DNA of 64,000 bases. Origin: Pseudomonas tolaasii NCPPB 2192. Lineage in GTDB: Bacteria > Pseudomonadota > Gammaproteobacteria > Pseudomonadales > Pseudomonadaceae. Both the position numbers and the translations under genes were made by a program. The notes beneath the pieces were generated by a model that did not search any database, was not told the origin of the DNA, and saw only the letters and a list, made by a program, of their open reading frames with translations. Shown here one piece after another: positions 27,288-38,934 of the stretch. Position 1 is the first letter of the stretch; each line of letters opens with the position of its first letter. The stretch covers positions 2,914,001 through 2,978,000 of the forward strand of contig NZ_PHHD01000001.1 of NCBI RefSeq assembly GCF_002813445.1, given 5' to 3'.

Positions 27288-27313
27288 CAAGGCCCGGTAC
27301 AATCCGGGCCTTG
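27288..27313 (+). terminator. Inverted repeat between rnhB and dnaE
   Basis: CAAGGCCCGG and CCGGGCCTTG form a ten-base perfect stem with a six-base loop, followed by TTGTCT. It resembles a weak intrinsic terminator about 30 bases before the dnaE ATG, so dnaE would need read-through or its own start. Confidence 0.6.
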
Positions 27314-27342
27314 TTGTCTCCATGTATCAGAACAGGATCACT

Positions 27343-30864
<3,522 letters not shown>

Positions 30865-30865
30865 T

Positions 30866-30883
30866 GGTCAGATTCGTCTGACC
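30866..30883 (+). other. Short hairpin directly after dnaE
   Basis: GGTCAGA, a TTCG tetraloop and TCTGACC form a stable seven-base stem two bases after the dnaE stop. There is no T run after it, so it looks like an mRNA 3'-end stabiliser or processing site rather than a full terminator. Confidence 0.5.
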
Positions 30884-30993
30884 TCGGCTGAACATTTAAT
30901 CTCGACCTAAACGCGCCTCTCCCTTAAGGTAGGGCGCGAATAGACAACCGGCTGGCCAGGCACGCCCTGGCCGTCGACCCAAGACGGACGCTT

Positions 30994-31941
30994 ATGAACC
31001 CGAATTTTCTTGATTTCGAACAGCCGATCGCTGACCTGCAAGCCAAGATTGAAGAATTGCGCCTGGTCGGCAATGACAATTCGCTGAACATCGGCGATGA
31101 AATCTCCCGCCTGCAAGACAAGAGCAAAACGTTGACCGAGGACATCTTCGGCAAACTGACCAGCTGGCAGATCGCGCGCCTGGCCCGCCACCCGCGCCGT
31201 CCGTACACCCTGGACTACATTCAGCACATCTTCACCGAGTTCGACGAGCTGCACGGCGACCGCCACTTCTCCGACGACGCCGCCATCGTGGGCGGTATCG
31301 CTCGCCTGGACGACCAGCCGGTGATGGTGATCGGCCATCAGAAAGGCCGTGAAGTGCGCGAGAAAGTCCGCCGCAACTTCGGTATGCCGCGTCCTGAAGG
31401 CTACCGCAAGGCGTGCCGCCTGATGGAAATGGCCGAGCGCTTCAAGATGCCGATCCTGACATTCATCGACACACCGGGCGCTTATCCTGGCATCGACGCT
31501 GAAGAGCGCAACCAGAGCGAGGCAATCGCCTGGAACCTGCGTGTCATGGCGCGCTTGAAAACCCCGATCATCGCCACTGTGATTGGTGAGGGTGGCTCCG
31601 GCGGTGCGTTGGCCATTGGCGTGTGCGACCAGCTGAACATGCTGCAGTATTCGACCTATGCGGTGATTTCTCCGGAAGGTTGCGCTTCGATTCTGTGGAA
31701 AACCGCCGAAAAAGCGCCGGACGCTGCCGAAGCCATGGGTATCACCGCCGATCGCCTCAAGGGCCTGGGTATCGTGGACAAAGTGATCGCCGAGCCTTTG
31801 GGTGGCGCTCACCGCGACCCGGCTGCCGCTTCCGCGACCATTCGTGCTGAACTGGCTTCGCAACTGGCGATGCTCAAGAAGCTGGATAACGAAGCGCTGC
31901 TCGCCCGTCGTTATGAGCGTTTGATGAGCTACGGTCTCTAA
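30994..31941 (+). CDS. accA: Acetyl-CoA carboxylase carboxyltransferase subunit alpha
   Basis: Alpha subunit of the carboxyltransferase that moves CO2 from carboxybiotin to acetyl-CoA, the committed step of fatty-acid synthesis. The 315-residue product begins MNPNFLDFEQPIADLQAKIEE and includes the oxyanion-hole segment GEGGSGGALAIG and TFIDTPGAYPG. It follows dnaE by 129 bases, an order shared with E. coli, and is followed by a REP element. Confidence 0.98.
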   Translation: MNPNFLDFEQPIADLQAKIEELRLVGNDNSLNIGDEISRLQDKSKTLTEDIFGKLTSWQIARLARHPRRPYTLDYIQHIFTEFDELHGDRHFSDDAAIVGGIARLDDQPVMVIGHQKGREVREKVRRNFGMPRPEGYRKACRLMEMAERFKMPILTFIDTPGAYPGIDAEERNQSEAIAWNLRVMARLKTPIIATVIGEGGSGGALAIGVCDQLNMLQYSTYAVISPEGCASILWKTAEKAPDAAEAMGITADRLKGLGIVDKVIAEPLGGAHRDPAAASATIRAELASQLAMLKKLDNEALLARRYERLMSYGL

Positions 31942-31958
31942 GCTCGACGCAATACCCA

Positions 31959-32082
31959 ATGTGGGAGTCGGCTTGTGTGGGAGCTGGCTTGCCTGCGATA
32001 GCATCACCTCGGTGCAATTGAGAAACCGAGGTGTCTGCATCGCTGGCAAGCCACGCTCCCACACAAGCCCGCTCCCACATTT
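31959..32082. repeat. Nested double REP element between accA and tilS
   Basis: Each side carries two tandem arms: ATGTGGGAGTCGGCTTG then GTGGGAGCTGGCTTGCC on the left, and GGCAAGCCACGCTCCCAC then AAGCCCGCTCCCACAT on the right. An internal pair CACCTCGGTG / CCGAGGTG sits at the centre. The whole can fold into one extended hairpin of about 120 bases. Same family as the element at 2251, which also doubles its left arm. Confidence 0.9.
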
Positions 32083-32133
32083 GCTTTGTGTATGCTGGGT
32101 TATCGCATTCCAGATTGATGGCGGTACTTTGTT

Positions 32134-33453
32134 ATGACGCCGGCTCTATCCGCCAACCTCCTGCAAACCATGGCCCCTTGGCGCAACGCCCCGGCCTGGC
32201 GGATCGCTTTCTCCGGCGGCCTTGATTCCACCGTCCTGTTGCATCTGCTGGCCAGTCTGGCCAAAACCAACTCGTTGCCGCCGCTTAGCGCTGTCCATGT
32301 TCATCATGGCCTGCAAGCTGCCGCTGATGCATGGCCGCAGCATTGCCAGTCGGTATGCGACAGTCTGGGCGTACCCTTGCGTGTGGTGCGTGTGCAGGTT
32401 CAGCCGGGCGCCAGCCTTGAGCGCGCGGCCCGAGACGCGCGTTATCAGGCGTTTTGCGAAGTGATCGGGGCAGGGGAGTTGTTGCTTGTCGGCCAGCATC
32501 GCGACGATCAAGCTGAAACCTTGATGTTTCGCCTGCTGCGCGGGGCCGGGGTGCGTGGGTTGGCCGCCATGCCCGTGCAGCGGCCATTGGCAGGCGGCTA
32601 CCTGGTGCGACCCTTGCTGGATATTTCGCGGGGCGAGCTGGAGGCTCATGCTCGCGAGCATCAACTCCAATGGATCGAAGATCCGTCCAACACAGATTCA
32701 CGATTTTCTCGTAATTACCTGCGTCACCGGGTGTTTCCAGTGCTGGCCGAGCGCTGGCCGCAAGCCGTCTCAAACCTGGCGCGCGCCGCCGGGCATTTGA
32801 GCGAGGCCCAGGGGTTGCTGGATGAGCTGGCGCAGATGGACTTGCAGGCCGCCGCTCAGCCTTCACCGTTTCCGTGGCTACCCTTGCCGTCTTTGGCGCT
32901 CTCTTCGTTACGCGAATTGTCTGACGCGCGCCAGCGCAACGCCCTGCGCCACTGGTTGACGCCTCTGACCCGTTTACCCGACAGCGACCACTGGGCCGGC
33001 TGGTATTCCCTGCGTGATGCCAAGGGCGATGCGCAGCCTGTGTGGCGTCTTGCGGAGGGTGATTTGCACCGTTGCGCCGAGCGCGTCTGGTGGCTGCCCA
33101 CAGCCTGGTCGGAGTTTTCCGACGCAAGAATGAGCTGGCCGCACCCGCAAAACCCACTAGAGTTACCCGGCAATGGTCAGCTGAGATTTATCGGTGTGGC
33201 GCCCGACGGCCCACTGGAGATTCGCTATCGCCAGGGCGGTGAAATCATGGAAGTGCCAGGTCGAGGCCGGCGCGACCTGAAGCGCCTGCTTAATGAAAGC
33301 GCGCTGCCGGGCTTCATCCGTGGCAGATTGCCGCTGCTGTATCGGGGCGAGCAATTACTGGCGGTCCCAACGCTTGCGGGGCTGTGGCCCGGCCCGTCGG
33401 ATGGCTGGCAATTACATTGGATGCCACAGACCTGCGATCAAGGTTTGAGCTGA
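32134..33453 (+). CDS. tilS: tRNA(Ile)-lysidine synthetase
   Basis: Modifies C34 of the AUA-reading tRNA-Ile to lysidine using ATP and lysine. The 439-residue product has the PP-loop SGGLDST at about 27-33, the family motif GQHRDDQAETLMFRLLRG, the RNA-contact segment DPSNTDSRFSRNYLRH, and carboxy-terminal domains ending with the GRGRRDLKRLLNE motif. It sits downstream of accA and upstream of pyrG. Confidence 0.96.
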   Translation: MTPALSANLLQTMAPWRNAPAWRIAFSGGLDSTVLLHLLASLAKTNSLPPLSAVHVHHGLQAAADAWPQHCQSVCDSLGVPLRVVRVQVQPGASLERAARDARYQAFCEVIGAGELLLVGQHRDDQAETLMFRLLRGAGVRGLAAMPVQRPLAGGYLVRPLLDISRGELEAHAREHQLQWIEDPSNTDSRFSRNYLRHRVFPVLAERWPQAVSNLARAAGHLSEAQGLLDELAQMDLQAAAQPSPFPWLPLPSLALSSLRELSDARQRNALRHWLTPLTRLPDSDHWAGWYSLRDAKGDAQPVWRLAEGDLHRCAERVWWLPTAWSEFSDARMSWPHPQNPLELPGNGQLRFIGVAPDGPLEIRYRQGGEIMEVPGRGRRDLKRLLNESALPGFIRGRLPLLYRGEQLLAVPTLAGLWPGPSDGWQLHWMPQTCDQGLS

Positions 33454-33501
33454 TAGAGCCTTTCCGGTAGACTACGCTCCCTTCTTGATACAACTTCTGT
33501 G

Positions 33502-33557
33502 GATTCGCCTGAATCGCAGTCGTTGCCGATTACCAAGCAGTCTTTGCTGGGCGATTC
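33502..33557 (+). promoter_or_regulatory. Alternative-pairing inverted repeats in the pyrG leader
   Basis: The 273-base tilS-pyrG gap (33454-33726) contains GATTC (33502-33506), GAATCGC (33511-33517) and GCGATTC (33551-33557). The middle copy can pair with either neighbour, giving two mutually exclusive hairpins. A seven-base T run lies downstream at 33619-33625. The arrangement resembles an attenuator, but no function is shown. Confidence 0.4.
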
Positions 33558-33637
33558 CAAAAAATGTGTAGCGATCAACGTACCGGTGTTTCATTGCTGG
33601 TCTGTCACCACGCGGCGGTTTTTTTGAAAGGTGCACT

Positions 33638-33718
33638 GTGATTAATGCAGGTGATCGGGGGCTTCGGCCTTCCTTCGCTTTCCCCGGCGGCTCGGACCGC
33701 TTTAACGCAGACTTCTAG
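33638..33718 (+). CDS. Possible 26-codon upstream reading frame (leader peptide) before pyrG
   Basis: A GTG at 33638 with AAAGG about seven bases upstream opens a 26-codon frame ending in TAG at 33716-33718, eight bases before the pyrG ATG. Its stop overlaps the TAGGG that is the only visible Shine-Dalgarno sequence of pyrG, so a terminating ribosome would sit on it. The predicted peptide is basic and proline/glycine-containing, with no recognisable family. It may be a chance frame; a second out-of-frame ATG at 33645 runs into pyrG and is less likely. Confidence 0.35.
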   Translation: MINAGDRGLRPSFAFPGGSDRFNADF

Positions 33719-33726
33719 GGTTTTTC

Positions 33727-35358
33727 ATGACGCGCTACATATTCGTCACGGGCGGTGTTGTTTCTTCATTGGGGAAAGGCATTGCCTCCGCTTCATTGGC
33801 GGCCATCCTGGAGGCGCGGGGACTTAAGGTCACCATGCTCAAGCTGGACCCGTACATCAACGTTGACCCGGGCACCATGAGCCCGTTCCAGCACGGTGAA
33901 GTGTTCGTCACCCACGACGGCGCCGAGACCGACCTGGACCTGGGCCACTACGAGCGGTTCATCCGCACGACCATGACCCAGAACAACAACTTCACCACCG
34001 GCCGTGTCTACGAGCACGTGCTGCGCAAAGAGCGCCGTGGTGACTACCTGGGTGCAACCATCCAGGTGATTCCGCACATCACCGATGAAATCAAGCGCCG
34101 CATCATCAAGGGTGCAGGCGATGCCGACGTGGCGATGGTCGAGATCGGTGGCACCGTGGGTGACATCGAATCCCAACCGTTCCTCGAAGCCATCCGCCAG
34201 CTGCGTTTCGAAGTCGGCGCCAAGCGCGCGATGCTGATGCACCTGACCCTGGTGCCGTACATCGCCACCGCCGGCGAGACCAAAACCAAGCCAACCCAGC
34301 ACTCGGTCAAGGAACTGCGTTCCATCGGCCTGCAGCCGGATGTGCTGGTGTGCCGCTCCGATCACCCGATCGACATTTCCTCGCGTCGCAAGATCGCGCA
34401 ATTCACCAACGTTGAAGAACGTGCGGTGATCGCGCTGGAAGACGCCGACACCATCTACAAGATCCCGGGCATCCTGCATTCGCAAGGCCTGGATGATTTT
34501 GTGGTCGAGCGTTTCGGCCTGCAATGCAATGGCGCGGACCTGTCCGAGTGGGACGCCGTGGTCGATGCCAAGCTCAACCCTGAGCATGAAGTCACCATCG
34601 CCATGGTCGGCAAGTACATGGAACTGCTGGACGCGTACAAGTCGCTGATCGAAGCGATGAGCCACGCCGGTATCAGCAACCGTACCAAGGTCAACCTGCG
34701 CTACATCGACTCCGAAGACATCGAGAACCAAGGCACCGCCTTGCTCGAAGGCGTGGATGCGATCCTCGTGCCAGGCGGTTTCGGCCTGCGTGGCGTGGAA
34801 GGCAAGATCACGGCTGTTCAATATGCTCGCGAGAACAAGGTGCCGTACCTGGGTATCTGCCTGGGCATGCAAGTGGCCGTTATCGAGTTCGCCCGTAACG
34901 TGCTGGGCTGGAAAGACGCCAACTCCACCGAGTTCGATCACACCAGCGGCCACCCGGTCGTGGGCTTGATCACCGAGTGGGAAGACGCCACCGGCGCCGT
35001 CGAAACCCGTACCGAAGCGTCCGATCTGGGCGGCACCATGCGCCTCGGCGCGCAGGATTGCCTGCTTGAGCCGGGCTCTCTGGTTCACGGCTGCTACGGC
35101 AAGGACGTGATTGTCGAGCGTCACCGTCACCGTTACGAAGTGAACAACAACCTGCTGCCGCAGATCAAAGAAGCCGGCCTGAAAATTTCCGGCCGCTCCG
35201 GTGACGGCAAGCTGGTTGAAGTGGTCGAGGCACCGGATCACCCGTGGTTCGTGGCTTGCCAGTTCCACCCTGAGTTCACTTCGACCCCGCGCGACGGCCA
35301 TCCGTTGTTCAGCGGTTTCGTTAAAGCGGCACTGACGCAACATCAGAAGAAGGCGTAA
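33727..35358 (+). CDS. pyrG: CTP synthase
   Basis: Glutamine-dependent amination of UTP to CTP. The 543-residue product has the amino-terminal amidoligase domain beginning TRYIFVTGGVVSSLGKG with ATP/UTP sites, and a class I glutamine amidotransferase domain with nucleophile C378 in GICLGMQ and the partner histidine/glutamate in FHPEFTS. It is followed after five bases by kdsA and then eno, an order shared with P. aeruginosa. Confidence 0.98.
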   Translation: MTRYIFVTGGVVSSLGKGIASASLAAILEARGLKVTMLKLDPYINVDPGTMSPFQHGEVFVTHDGAETDLDLGHYERFIRTTMTQNNNFTTGRVYEHVLRKERRGDYLGATIQVIPHITDEIKRRIIKGAGDADVAMVEIGGTVGDIESQPFLEAIRQLRFEVGAKRAMLMHLTLVPYIATAGETKTKPTQHSVKELRSIGLQPDVLVCRSDHPIDISSRRKIAQFTNVEERAVIALEDADTIYKIPGILHSQGLDDFVVERFGLQCNGADLSEWDAVVDAKLNPEHEVTIAMVGKYMELLDAYKSLIEAMSHAGISNRTKVNLRYIDSEDIENQGTALLEGVDAILVPGGFGLRGVEGKITAVQYARENKVPYLGICLGMQVAVIEFARNVLGWKDANSTEFDHTSGHPVVGLITEWEDATGAVETRTEASDLGGTMRLGAQDCLLEPGSLVHGCYGKDVIVERHRHRYEVNNNLLPQIKEAGLKISGRSGDGKLVEVVEAPDHPWFVACQFHPEFTSTPRDGHPLFSGFVKAALTQHQKKA

Positions 35359-35363
35359 ACCTG

Positions 35364-36209
35364 ATGGCCCAGAAGATCATTCGCGTAGGCGACATCGAGA
35401 TTGCCAACGACAAGCCCATGGTGCTGTTCGGCGGCATGAACGTGCTGGAAAGCCGCGACATGGCGATGCAGGTCTGTGAAGAGTACGTGAAGGTGACCGA
35501 GAAACTCGGTATCCCTTACGTGTTCAAGGCCAGCTTCGACAAGGCCAACCGTTCGTCGGTAACGTCCTATCGCGGCCCGGGCCTTGAAGAAGGCATGCGG
35601 ATCTTCCAGGACATCAAGCAAGCCTTCGGCGTGCCGATCATCACCGACGTCCACGAGCCTGAGCAGGCTGCCGTGGTCGCCGAGGTGTGCGACATCATCC
35701 AGCTGCCGGCCTTCCTGTCGCGCCAGACCGACCTGGTCGTGGCGATGGCCAGGACCGGCGCTGTGATCAATATCAAGAAAGCCCAGTTCCTCGCGCCCCA
35801 GGAGATGAAACACATCCTGAACAAGTGCGTGGAAGCGGGTAACGACCAGTTGATCCTCTGCGAGCGCGGTTCGAGCTTCGGCTACAACAACCTCGTGGTG
35901 GACATGCTCGGTTTCGGCATCATGAAACAGTTCGACTACCCGGTATTCTTCGACGTGACCCACGCGCTGCAAATGCCTGGTGGTCGCGCCGATTCAGCCG
36001 GCGGGCGCCGTGCCCAGGTGCTGGACCTGGCCAAGGCGGGCATCAGCCAGTCTCTGGCAGGCCTGTTCCTGGAAGCCCACCCGGACCCGGACAACGCCAA
36101 ATGCGACGGCCCATGCGCCTTGCGCCTGGACAAGCTGGAGCCGTTTTTGGCCCAGCTCAAGCAGTTGGACGAACTGGTCAAGAGTTTTCCGACGGTAGAG
36201 ACCGCGTAA
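35364..36209 (+). CDS. kdsA: 3-deoxy-8-phosphooctulonate synthase
   Basis: Condenses phosphoenolpyruvate with arabinose 5-phosphate to make KDO 8-phosphate for LPS. The 281-residue TIM-barrel protein has FKASFDKANRSS, the substrate motif GPGLEEGMRIF, and the segment ILCERGSSFGYNNLVVDM. It is encoded directly before eno, whose product (PEP) is its substrate. Confidence 0.97.
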   Translation: MAQKIIRVGDIEIANDKPMVLFGGMNVLESRDMAMQVCEEYVKVTEKLGIPYVFKASFDKANRSSVTSYRGPGLEEGMRIFQDIKQAFGVPIITDVHEPEQAAVVAEVCDIIQLPAFLSRQTDLVVAMARTGAVINIKKAQFLAPQEMKHILNKCVEAGNDQLILCERGSSFGYNNLVVDMLGFGIMKQFDYPVFFDVTHALQMPGGRADSAGGRRAQVLDLAKAGISQSLAGLFLEAHPDPDNAKCDGPCALRLDKLEPFLAQLKQLDELVKSFPTVETA

Positions 36210-36244
36210 GCCACGTTTCTCCGGTAAAGTACCCCACGCTAAAT

Positions 36245-36266
36245 GCTCAGGCCTGCGGGCCTGAGC
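36245..36266 (+). terminator. Hairpin between kdsA and eno
   Basis: GCTCAGGCC (36245-36253) and GGCCTGAGC (36258-36266) form a perfect nine-base stem with a four-base loop. There is no T run, so this may be a weak terminator or processing site for the pyrG-kdsA transcript. Confidence 0.5.
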
Positions 36267-36366
36267 CTTGTCGCCTGCAAGCCTGCCCCGTTGTTCCACC
36301 CTTGCGGTCGGTCAAAAGATTTCCTTCAGCTGCGTCGTTTTCGTCAACTTTGGAGTGTTTACAACA

Positions 36367-37656
36367 ATGGCAAAAATCGTCGACATCAAAGGTCGTGAAG
36401 TTCTCGACTCCCGTGGCAACCCCACCGTCGAAGCCGACGTGCTTCTCGATAACGGCATCATCGGCAGCGCCTGCGCGCCGTCCGGTGCTTCTACCGGTTC
36501 GCGCGAAGCGCTGGAACTGCGTGATGGCGACAAGAGCCGTTACCTGGGCAAGGGTGTACTCAAGGCCGTAGCCAACATCAACGGCCCGATCCGTGACCTG
36601 CTGCTGGGCAAGGACCCGCTGGACCAGAAAGCCCTGGACCACGCGATGATCAAGCTCGACGGCACCGAAAACAAAGGCAGCCTGGGCGCCAACGCCATCC
36701 TCGCCGTGTCCCTGGCTGCCGCCAAGGCTGCTGCGCAGGACCAGGACCTGCCGCTGTACGCCCACATCGCCAACCTGAACGGTACTCCGGGTGTTTACTC
36801 GATGCCGGTGCCGATGATGAACATCATCAACGGTGGCGAGCACGCCGATAACAACGTCGACATCCAGGAATTCATGGTGCAGCCGGTTGGTGCCAAGACC
36901 TTCTCCGAAGGCCTGCGCATGGGCACCGAGATTTTCCATCACCTCAAGGCTGTGCTGAAGGCCCGTGGCCTGAGCACTGCTGTTGGCGACGAAGGCGGTT
37001 TTGCGCCGAACCTGGCGTCCAACGAAGATGCACTGAAAGTGATCTCCGAAGCGGTGGCCAACGCTGGTTACAAACTGGGCACCGACGTGACCCTGGCCCT
37101 GGACTGCGCCGCCAGCGAGTTCTACGAGGACGGTAAATACAACCTGTCCGGCGAAGGCCACGTGTTCACCTCCGAAGGTTTCGCGGATTACCTCAAAGGC
37201 CTGACCGAGCGTTACCCGATCATCTCCATCGAAGATGGCCTGGACGAGTCCGACTGGGCCGGCTGGAAAGTGCTGACCGACAAGATCGGCGAGAAAATCC
37301 AGCTGGTGGGCGACGACCTGTTTGTGACCAACACCAAGATCCTGAAAGAAGGCATCGACAAGTCGATCGCCAACTCGATCCTGATCAAGTTCAACCAGAT
37401 CGGCACCCTGACCGAAACCCTGGAAGCCATCCAGATGGCCAAGGCTGCGGGCTACACCGCCGTGATCTCCCACCGCTCCGGCGAAACCGAAGATTCGACC
37501 ATTGCCGACCTGGCTGTGGGCACCTCGGCCGGGCAGATCAAGACCGGTTCCCTGTGCCGCTCCGACCGCGTTTCCAAGTACAACCAATTGCTGCGTATCG
37601 AAGAGCAACTGGCTGGCAAAGCCAAGTACAACGGTCGCGGTGAGTTTCGCGGCTGA
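36367..37656 (+). CDS. eno: Enolase
   Basis: Glycolytic 2-phosphoglycerate dehydratase and probable degradosome component. From ATG 36367 the product is 429 residues beginning MAKIVDIKGREVLDSRGNPT. Catalytic and metal motifs are GGEHADNNVDIQEFM, LALDCAASEFY, ISIEDGLDESDW and SHRSGETEDSTIADLAVG. In-frame codons upstream are not used; the leader 36268-36366 is non-coding. Confidence 0.98.
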   Translation: MAKIVDIKGREVLDSRGNPTVEADVLLDNGIIGSACAPSGASTGSREALELRDGDKSRYLGKGVLKAVANINGPIRDLLLGKDPLDQKALDHAMIKLDGTENKGSLGANAILAVSLAAAKAAAQDQDLPLYAHIANLNGTPGVYSMPVPMMNIINGGEHADNNVDIQEFMVQPVGAKTFSEGLRMGTEIFHHLKAVLKARGLSTAVGDEGGFAPNLASNEDALKVISEAVANAGYKLGTDVTLALDCAASEFYEDGKYNLSGEGHVFTSEGFADYLKGLTERYPIISIEDGLDESDWAGWKVLTDKIGEKIQLVGDDLFVTNTKILKEGIDKSIANSILIKFNQIGTLTETLEAIQMAKAAGYTAVISHRSGETEDSTIADLAVGTSAGQIKTGSLCRSDRVSKYNQLLRIEEQLAGKAKYNGRGEFRG

Positions 37657-37736
37657 TTGTTAAGTGGTAAAAAGCCTGTGGATTGCGTCGGAAATAACAC
37701 GGTCGTGTGGATTTCGACGCTAATCTGATGGCTATC

Positions 37737-37769
37737 AAGCACAAGCCTGGTTCTTCCAGGCTTCGTGCT
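37737..37769 (+). terminator. Hairpin between eno and ftsB
   Basis: AAGCCTGG (37743-37750) pairs with CCAGGCTT (37756-37763) and the stem extends through GCAC/GTGC with one mismatch. The T content after it is low. It probably marks the eno 3' end, with partial read-through to ftsB. Confidence 0.5.
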
Positions 37770-37827
37770 ATCAGTTGTTGCAAAAGGTTTGCATGGCTGT
37801 CTTTTTTTACTGGATACCCGGATTTCG

Positions 37828-38106
37828 ATGCGCAGTCCCAATTGGTTGTTCCTCGTCTTGCTCTTGTTGCTGGCTGGCCTGCAGTACCGCCTATGGGTCG
37901 GTAATGGCAGCTTTGCGCAGGTGAAAGAACTGACTCAGCAAATTGCCGACCAGCATGCCGAAAACGAACGTCTGCTGGAGCGCAACCGCGTGCTTGACGC
38001 TGAAGTGCTCGAGTTGAAAAAAGGTACGGAGACCGTTGAAGAGCGGGCTCGCCATGAGCTGGGCATGGTCAAGGACGGCGAAACCCTTTACCAGTTGGCC
38101 CAATGA
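37828..38106 (+). CDS. ftsB: Cell division protein FtsB
   Basis: Small bitopic divisome protein linking FtsL and FtsQ. From ATG 37828 the product is 92 residues: a short cytoplasmic start, one membrane helix (NWLFLVLLLLLAGLQYRLW), and a periplasmic leucine-zipper coiled coil (VKELTQQIADQHAENERLLERN). It ends with the conserved RHELGMVKDGETLYQL. Its stop overlaps the ispD ATG. The eno-ftsB-ispD order is standard in gamma-proteobacteria. Confidence 0.95.
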   Translation: MRSPNWLFLVLLLLLAGLQYRLWVGNGSFAQVKELTQQIADQHAENERLLERNRVLDAEVLELKKGTETVEERARHELGMVKDGETLYQLAQ

Positions 38107-38810
38107 TCGACTCCCTGCCGGCCTTTTGGGCCGTGATTCCTGCCGCGGGCGTCGGTGCCCGTATGGCTGCGGACCGTCCCAAGCAATATCTGCAACTGGG
38201 CGGGCGCACAATTCTCGAACACAGCCTCGGCTGTTTTCTCGACCATCCCGGCCTCAAGGGGCTGGTGGTCAGTGTTGCTATCGATGATCCCTATTGGCCG
38301 AGTCTGCCGTGCGCCAACGACCCGCGCATCCTGCGCGCGGACGGTGGCACCGAGCGCTCGGGCTCGGTGCTTAATGCATTGCTGCAGCTGAACGCCCAAG
38401 GCGCCAGCGATGACGACTGGGTATTGGTGCACGATGCGGCGCGGCCCAATCTGAGCCGTGATGACCTCGATAAACTGCTGGCCGAGCTGGCGGATGACCC
38501 GGTGGGCGGTTTGCTGGCGGTGCCGGCACGCGACACGCTCAAGCGCGTCGACAGGCAGGGGCGCGTGGTGGAAACCGTCGACCGCAGCCTGATCTGGCAA
38601 GCCTACACGCCGCAGATGTTCCGCCTCGGTGCGTTGCATCGCGCCCTGGCTGACAGCCTGGTGGCGGATGCCGTGATCACCGATGAAGCCTCGGCCATGG
38701 AATGGTCCGGCCAGGCGCCGCGCCTGATCGAAGGGCGCTCGGACAATATCAAGGTCACGCGCCCGGAAGATCTGGAATGGCTCCGGTTGCGGTGGGCTAA
38801 TCGGCGGTAG
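38103..38810 (+). CDS. ispD: 2-C-methyl-D-erythritol 4-phosphate cytidylyltransferase
   Basis: Third step of the MEP isoprenoid pathway. The 235-residue product has the CTP-binding amino terminus PAAGVGARMAADRPKQYL, the family segment VHDAARPNLS, and the carboxy-terminal DNIKVTRPEDLEW. It overlaps ftsB by four bases. ispF lies 3.2 kb away, separated by the formaldehyde-detoxification genes, where many enterobacteria have ispD and ispF adjacent. Confidence 0.96.
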   Translation: MIDSLPAFWAVIPAAGVGARMAADRPKQYLQLGGRTILEHSLGCFLDHPGLKGLVVSVAIDDPYWPSLPCANDPRILRADGGTERSGSVLNALLQLNAQGASDDDWVLVHDAARPNLSRDDLDKLLAELADDPVGGLLAVPARDTLKRVDRQGRVVETVDRSLIWQAYTPQMFRLGALHRALADSLVADAVITDEASAMEWSGQAPRLIEGRSDNIKVTRPEDLEWLRLRWANRR

Positions 38811-38831
38811 TCAGTTAAACCGCGTCGGCTT

Positions 38832-38916
38832 CATCGCAGGCAAGCCAGCTCCCACAGGTGATCACCTTTTTCCGGAGAACTCAGTCAAACGTGGGAGCTG
38901 GCTTGCCTGCGATGGC
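38832..38916. repeat. Back-to-back pair of REP half-elements
   Basis: A right arm (ATCGCAGGCAAGCCAGCTCC, from 38833) comes first and a left arm (GTGGGAGCTGGCTTGCC, from 38891) second, the reverse of the arm order at 2251, 8574, 31959 and 59115. They can still pair with each other. The pair separates ispD from the convergent LysR gene. Confidence 0.85.
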
Positions 38917-38934
38917 GCCGGCCCGGGCATACCA

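Noticed and set aside
33793..35343. A 516-codon open frame on the minus strand across pyrG
   Set aside because: Antisense shadow of CTP synthase with no independent support.
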